NCBI GenBank assembly: GCA_949317995.1
Contig: OX439052.1
Coordinates: 41,164,599 to 41,228,598 of the forward strand
From: Acholoe squamosa
Lineage: Eukaryota; Annelida; Polychaeta; Phyllodocida; Polynoidae
Direction of reading: 5' to 3'
DNA: 64,000 nt
Part shown: positions 58,593 to 64,000 of the stretch, piece by piece
Numbering within the stretch: position 1 is the first letter of the stretch
Layout of the letters: each line of letters begins with the position of its first letter
Notes under the pieces: generated by a model
The model's input: only the letters and a program-made list of their open reading frames with translations
Databases searched by the model: none
What the model was told of the DNA's origin: nothing
Translations under genes and position numbers: made by a program

Positions 58593-61500
58593 TTATGCAT
58601 GTGCTTGTTCTTGTTCTTCTGCTTGTGCCTGTTCTTGTTCTTGTGATTGTACCTGTGCGACACAGGGCGGTGGGGCAATGTATGCCAAGCTGTAGATATC
58701 ACTCCAATCCCTATAGAAATGAGAAAAATGTACCATTTTGAGTTCCAAGTGCTCCCTCATACCAGATAAAAAAAATTTGTGTGGTACCATGGTTTCTAAA
58801 ATAGGGTGGATAAATCTAATGATATACATTTTTTTCCAATTGTTAGAGCTTGTTAAACTCTGAATTTCTAGATGGTAATATATTATAGTTTATACCACAC
58901 TTGGGTAGAAAGACAATGGAAAAGCACAGGTAATATATTGCATATAGCTGTTGTAAGTTGATGCTGTCCACTGAGCGCACACTCTCCCCCATTGTCTAGC
59001 TTGTCAATGGTTTTGAGTGGCTGACAAGTGGGGCATAAGTGAGATAAACACCTCTTTGGGCAGTGTAGCCAGTATATAGACAACAGGCCGTCAGTAAATA
59101 CAGTGACTAAACTTGGTGTTTATCTACCACATAAGCAGCTGGAATAGCGTTCCTTTAGTTTTAGAATTAACAGAGACATTTCAAGTGTTGAAAGAATAGG
59201 CCTGCATGGTGAACAAAATGACAGATGGTACCTTAGATGCCATGAACAACATGCTTTATCAGATTCAACACAACATTTTACCATCATAATAAACTATGCT
59301 CTCTATAAGGAAAGACTATGATATATTAATTCTGCTTCAATCCAAATTTGGTCATTGAGAACAGTTGCATATAGATCCTTTTTTAACACCATGTATTCGG
59401 GGTTGAGAAATATCAAGTCATCAAAGTTTTTTTCAATATGATAAATCTATACATAAGTTTGTAAATGAATAAATAGTTATGATATGCATCAGATATTTCA
59501 TTCCTGTCATAAATTGTTTTTTTAACTAAAAAAGGAGAAAATAAAAGATTCTTACAGATAGTCATCATAGCTGAGCATTTGAATGAATCCTGGAGCGACG
59601 CTGCTGGTTTTGAAGTGGAGAATACATCGGTAGGCAGTGCTAAACTTTGGCAAGAGGAATTTATACATGATGGGGAAGATGCAGCTGTTTAGGTGCCACA
59701 CCACTAATCCTATTTCCTAAATTAATATACTGACTGTAGCCATTTCGTGAACCTGCAAAAACACATAAGCAATAGATATATAGATAAAGTATCATGAGTG
59801 TGAGTTCGCTTGTCACTTATGGGGGGGGGGCAATTCATACAAACTGACAACCAATCTAGGTATAATGGTCACCAGTTTGTATGAATCTACCTTGGTGGAA
59901 ATCTTTTGCATTGCATTTTTTTACCAGCATAGCAAGGCTACTTGACAGAATATAATAGCTGTCAGGAGCCAGAAATGTACATTTGCATGTATATCTTCTT
60001 TTCTTTTTAAAACACATATTTCCTTTTGTATCTTCTACTGAGATTATACGCATAGAACTATGTTTGTGTTATAGGACAGTTTCTACGGCTCTGCCTCAGT
60101 GACAATTCAAATTTACATTTTTAGCTGAAATCGTTTTAATTTCCACATGGTCATAGGAAGACATGGTATTTTGATATAAATGTGTTGATGAATGATTGTC
60201 AATTACCAACATAAATACTCAGATGAACATTATGTTGGTCTTCGCCATGGCAACATGATAGAGACTGCATATTTCTGAGAATGACTCTAAGTTAATGTAA
60301 TTTTGGAAAATGAGGTTGTTGAATGGTATAGTATTAGTTATTAATTGGGTAATTCTATTTTAAATGGAAAATAACATCACAATCTTTTTTGTTGTTGTTG
60401 TCTATTTCAAAAGGTTAGCCTTGCACTATGACTACTTAGTATGAGTAAACCCCCAAAGAACTAGGCTCTATAACCAATCGTCTTTGTGATTTCTGTATGG
60501 GTAGATATTTGACGAATAAGTTATAGGGATTATTACAGAATAAAGAGGCATGATACATAACATTATACTTTCTTGCTAAAATTAATTGAAACTTCCCTCC
60601 CCAATCCTAAAGCAGTTGTTCAAATACCCCCATCCCTGCCCACCTTTGAACTACTCTTTGATATGTGTTTACCAACTTTTTAAAGACAAAGCGGGGTTTG
60701 TAGCATAAATTGATGTGTCCACAAGGGAATTTGTAAGACTAAATCTGTCTTTCATTTCAGACGATATATTCACTTTTTTTTCCAATGATATGAATCAAAT
60801 ATATGTTTGAAGTTTGAACAAGTTTTATTGTAGGAAATGGAAAACAGAAGTGGTTTTCTGTCATTACAAGTTCCATTGCTCTGTGGACACACGCCTTAAG
60901 GAAATAATGCAACGGGTTTAGGTAGAGAAACATCAATGATAAAATTATTCTACCGAAAGAATATCACTAGGGAAGTAGACGTTTAAAGGAATATCTAAAA
61001 AGTCTAAAAATTACATAATTTTTGGTTTCTTTTCTAAATCTAGAATACCTATTTGATAACATTTTTTCACATGAAAGATGACGTTTTCCCTGCAAGTGTG
61101 TAATGAATAATACAACGCTTTGTTTGATCAAAATGATGCATGTTGCCCAGCTCATGAGTAGCTCATGAGTAGCTCATCAGTGCTGTAAAAATCTATGTTT
61201 CTCGAAATTTGAATACAGCTCTTGTTAGTGGAATCAAAAAGACATCATTCATGCATCTTGAACACTCCCATGGAGATCTCGCCTGTCTTGTATACTGGAA
61301 TTCTCGCACACAATATTTTTCTCCCCTGAATATTCCCGTCCTCTTTAGAAATCCCAGTTCCACCCATTAGTCTAAAGGCAAAGGAGGTGAGAAAGTTAAA
61401 GGCGAAGATAAGGTTTAGAGAGAGCTCTAGGTGTGTAGGGTTAGAATCAGTGTTAGGAATCAATATTTGGATATGGTTAGGAATGAGGTTATGGATAAGG

Positions 61501-62550
61501 ATATATGAATAGGGATAGGGACAGGATAATGTTAGGTTTAGAACCCTTATTTGACAAGGAAATTGATATAAACCTATAGTCTGACTGTACATCTATAGGT
61601 ATGACGGGAGGAAATTTCTGGGGAGATGATTTCTAGGGTAGGAATTTTTTGTTGGTTGAGGGGGGGTTGGGTCCAGGGAGAAATCTACTAGAACTGTAAG
61701 TTTGACCCACCTGAGAGGATATGATGACCATGTGTATGGTGAGGACGGAGTATACGGCATACAGAATAGCCATCGTTACTGTCAGGTCTTGCTGTCTCTT
61801 CTCAATGTTCTTCAATGTTGAATTCATCTGTTGTGGTTCATTCTTCCTCTGATCCCATACTATAAAACCAAGCATGATGTAATTGCCGATGGTTAGAGCA
61901 CTGATGAACAAATATGGATAAACTAAGAAGAGGTTGACATCTTCATTCCTCAAAAGTAAGGGATATAAACAAACTGGCATGTTTAATTCTGCCTTTGAAC
62001 GGAGAGTGAATAGCAGGCCAAAGATTGCTGTGATTCCCATCCAAACTAGAATCTGGCAAGTCCCTGTCCGGCTTAAAGTCAAATACTTGGCGTACTTGAA
62101 GCGGGAGGTAAGGCAGATGAGTCGGTCTATGGAGAGCATATAGAGGGTGATTACATTTATATAGGACGAAACCACAAATAACAACTCCTTGAAGACACAG
62201 AAACCAATCCATTTGGCATTCCTTTTCATTGAGATTGTGAAAACTGAAAAGACCGATAGTGTTGAATTGAGCAAACCAGACACAGCCAGGTTAGCCAATA
62301 AGTAGAAGGTTGGGTTCTGAAGTGCTTTGTAACGCCTCACAGCAACTAGTACTAAGATATTACCACATAGGCCAACAAGTGACTCCATCCAGCGGAATGG
62401 ATTGAAGAAGGGCTTTTCTTTGCTGTCACTGATGCCTGTAGTATTGAGGTCCAATGGTGGCAATGTTGTAACTGACAGTGCCATGGTTTGGTTATAGAAT
62501 AGATTCAGTAGATCAGTAGTGTTATCTATCGCACCTGAGGTAGAATTCAT
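58593..62550 (-). pseudogene. Rhodopsin-like GPCR, paralogue 3, with premature stop
   Basis: Exons, in transcript order: 61711-62550, 59556-59752 and 58710-58593, with the same phases as paralogues 1 and 2 and longer introns (1958 and 845 bp). Exon 1 is fully open: GN at 63-64, C118/C194, DRL at 142-144, W170, NLAVSGLLN in TM2. Exon 2 carries an in-frame TAG at 59717-59719, at the codon where paralogue 2 has Gln, just before TM7; the rest stays open (VWHLNSCIFPIMYKFLLPKF) and keeps the final Tyr of NPxxY as FPIMY. Exon 3 reads DWSDIYSLAYIAPPPC, then a Gln/Glu-rich tail from an expanded GAACAA-type repeat. With one lesion and intact splice sites the loss looks recent, or the allele is null in this individual; a sequencing error or read-through cannot be excluded. 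Confidence 0.82.
59820..61600. other. Intron 1 of receptor 3
   Basis: Contains a G-run near 59820-59830, a triple AGCTCATGAGT-like repeat at about 61150-61182, and a degenerate GGATATGG-type simple repeat at 61435-61535. No other gene is visible. The intron is some seven times longer than in the other paralogues, probably through insertions. Confidence 0.5.
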
Positions 62551-62679
62551 TATTGTGGGCTATTCCAGTCTACCTCTTTTCTTTGTCTGTACCTTCCAAT
62601 CATATGTAATGAATTTTCTGTTATTCTAATAGAAAGAAACCTTGAGCGTGGATGCCTCCAGAGCAAGATGCCGTCTCTA

Positions 62680-62760
62680 AATGAGGAAGTGATAGAATGG
62701 TAAATATGGAATTCTCCACACTTGTGTCAGTGCTGGCTTCCAGCTATGAGGCTAGCACTT
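62680..62760 (-). promoter_or_regulatory. Conserved upstream block, receptor 3
   Basis: CTCCACACTTGTGTCAGTGC followed by TGGCTTCC corresponds to the blocks at 40190-40260 and 50825-50865; a neighbouring GAAGTGATAGAATGGTAAAT is partly shared with receptor 2. Confidence 0.5.
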
Positions 62761-63014
62761 GTAAGACTGCAGAATGGCCCAAAAATCATGCTCAGTTGTT
62801 ATCTCTATGAAACAAAGGAGTCCTTGTGAGTGACTCACCAGTCCTGAATTTTTCTTTCAACCTTGTAGGATCTACATTATATATGAATAAGCAGAGTCAC
62901 TCGGCATGGCTAAAAAAAGAAAGTAAAAGTGGATAGTACATTAATGTTTTAAAAGCACTTACCTTCCCTCAAGGGTTAGCTCATTGTCTATATATGTATC
63001 CTTGGCGACTGCTG

Positions 63015-63125
63015 ATCAACAGGTGAGCTTTATATCCAATTTACAGGTAGGTGAGAAGCACTCACCTGGTCAGTCTTTCCGGTGGTCCCACACAAAGGTA
63101 GGAGCTCTTTTGTAAGATATTTTTA
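63015..63125 (-). promoter_or_regulatory. Distal conserved block / candidate promoter, receptor 3
   Basis: GATCAACAGGTGAGCTTTAT and ACTCACCTGGTCAGTCTTTC match the distal blocks of receptors 1 and 2. On the minus strand it reads GAAAGACTGACCAG then the consensus donor GTGAGT, with ATCTTACAAAAGAGC upstream in the place of the TATA box. Confidence 0.45.
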
Positions 63126-63654
63126 TTCTTGTGATAACCATCAAATCATGTATATATAAGCCAAGCCAACGTCAAAGCCCTGTTTTAGCCGAATCTTCAC
63201 TTTTGGGGAATTCTTAAGCCACACCTGATAAAAGCTGCCATTTATTCCTTGAGTCTATAATATATATAAAGAATTCTATGTCTGGAGGCCATTTCTTAAC
63301 ATCCTACAATTGCACCTATCAAGTCATACCAAAATCCCGATAGGATTAGCCTAGGCATGTAGTCGTAGAGTATTGTGACTGATCATAGCACCTTAGGAAA
63401 TGGCCTCCTGTGTATGTTTGTGATAAATCTCTTCAATTCCTGCTATTTATCAAAGTGTTAATGGCTGGGTCGGCTGTGTTGTGTAACATAAGCAAGGGAA
63501 ACTTAAGAGAATTGTCTGCTGAATAACATATTTTGCTATCATAGATCTCCTTCTGAATTCTTGTCTGATTTTCACACTTTCCTATATTTTTATGGAGTGC
63601 ATGAGTTACCTGGCAGTGCTGCATTATTGCAATCTGACAACCAATGGGTATGAT

Positions 63655-63835
63655 ATGTTTAACCCTTCATGTCCATCGGTTGTGATGATGCACCAGTGAT
63701 GTGCTGGGGAGATTGCTTGCCATGCCCACCCAATGGGGTTGATACATATATACTACCGGAGGGTCGGCATGATGGTCCAATAAAGTGCTGGTTAGCAATC
63801 TCGCCAGCACTTCATTGGTGCATGCAATAAATCAT
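63655..63835. repeat. ATGATGCA-rich dispersed repeat, copy 6
   Basis: GCACCAGTGATGTGCTGG (63690-63707) and CCAGCACTTCATTGGTGC (63804-63821) are inverted ends, with GTCGGCATGATGGTCCAATA between. This is the clearest copy for defining the family's arms. Confidence 0.65.
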
Positions 63836-64000
63836 GCTCCAAGTCAGAACGTTCAGGGAGAAATTTAATTTGGGAACACACCAGAACAAAGCTCATTATA
63901 CTTTATTCTTCTCAGAGGTCAGGGTATTGTCATTGTCTATATTGTCGGCTTCTTGACATGCAGCTAGCAGTGGACCTAGTTCAAAATACCGATTATAGCG

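Noticed and set aside
1-64000. CRISPR arrays, operons, ribosome-binding sites or phage features
   Set aside because: The GT-AG introns, retroelements and microsatellites show animal nuclear DNA; the repeats found are tandem or inverted transposon structures without CRISPR spacing.

Overview
The window is animal nuclear DNA, not microbial. Coding sequence is split by GT-AG introns, the only intact genes are seven-transmembrane receptors, and most of the rest is decayed retroelements, inverted-repeat DNA transposons, minisatellites and microsatellites. The repeat style, with LINE, LTR, possible Penelope-like and DIRS-like remnants, abundant foldback elements and expanded intron-containing rhodopsin-like receptors, fits a marine invertebrate, plausibly a deuterostome such as amphioxus or an echinoderm. 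The species cannot be fixed from the sequence alone.

The main genes are three tandem minus-strand paralogues of an atypical class A GPCR, at 38057-39980, 48725-50639 and 58593-62550. I rebuilt each as three coding exons with identical intron phases: a large exon for TM1-TM6, an exon of about 200 nt for TM7, and a short C-terminal tail exon. Copies 1 and 2 are open throughout. Copy 3 has an in-frame TAG at the start of the TM7 exon and is probably a recent pseudogene. All three share upstream blocks, and similar blocks without a receptor lie at 34.2-34.4 and 35.7 kb.

Layout. 0-5.2 kb: interspersed repeats. 5228-9280: a 4.05 kb element with terminal inverted repeats of over 600 bp and a 6-bp target duplication, carrying a broken death-domain-like gene. 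9.3-24.9 kb: repeats, a 76-bp minisatellite, GA-rich microsatellites and a TIR element at 13.9-14.7 kb. 24.9-32.1 kb: LINE fragments, a repeat rich in TGCTGTAA/TTACAGCA, and a hammerhead-ribozyme-like core at 31.1 kb. 32.1-33.6 kb: a second copy of the 13.9-kb TIR element, a foldback element and a zinc-finger retroelement fragment. 36.5-41.8 kb: a 247-bp foldback element, receptor 1 and another foldback element. 42.8-46.4 kb: a 5'-complete, 3'-truncated LTR retrotransposon with a tRNA-His-type primer site and a broken gag. It runs into a tandem repeat that carries a tRNA-like gene (46.4-46.9 kb), and a relative of this repeat forms a longer array at 54.2-55.3 kb. Receptors 2 and 3 follow.

The least familiar structure is the pair of tRNA-bearing tandem arrays. 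Each unit has a hairpin whose pairing is kept although its bases differ between arrays, then a cloverleaf-like segment with Pol III A and B boxes, then, in units that extend that far, a segment complementary to the tRNA 3' end.
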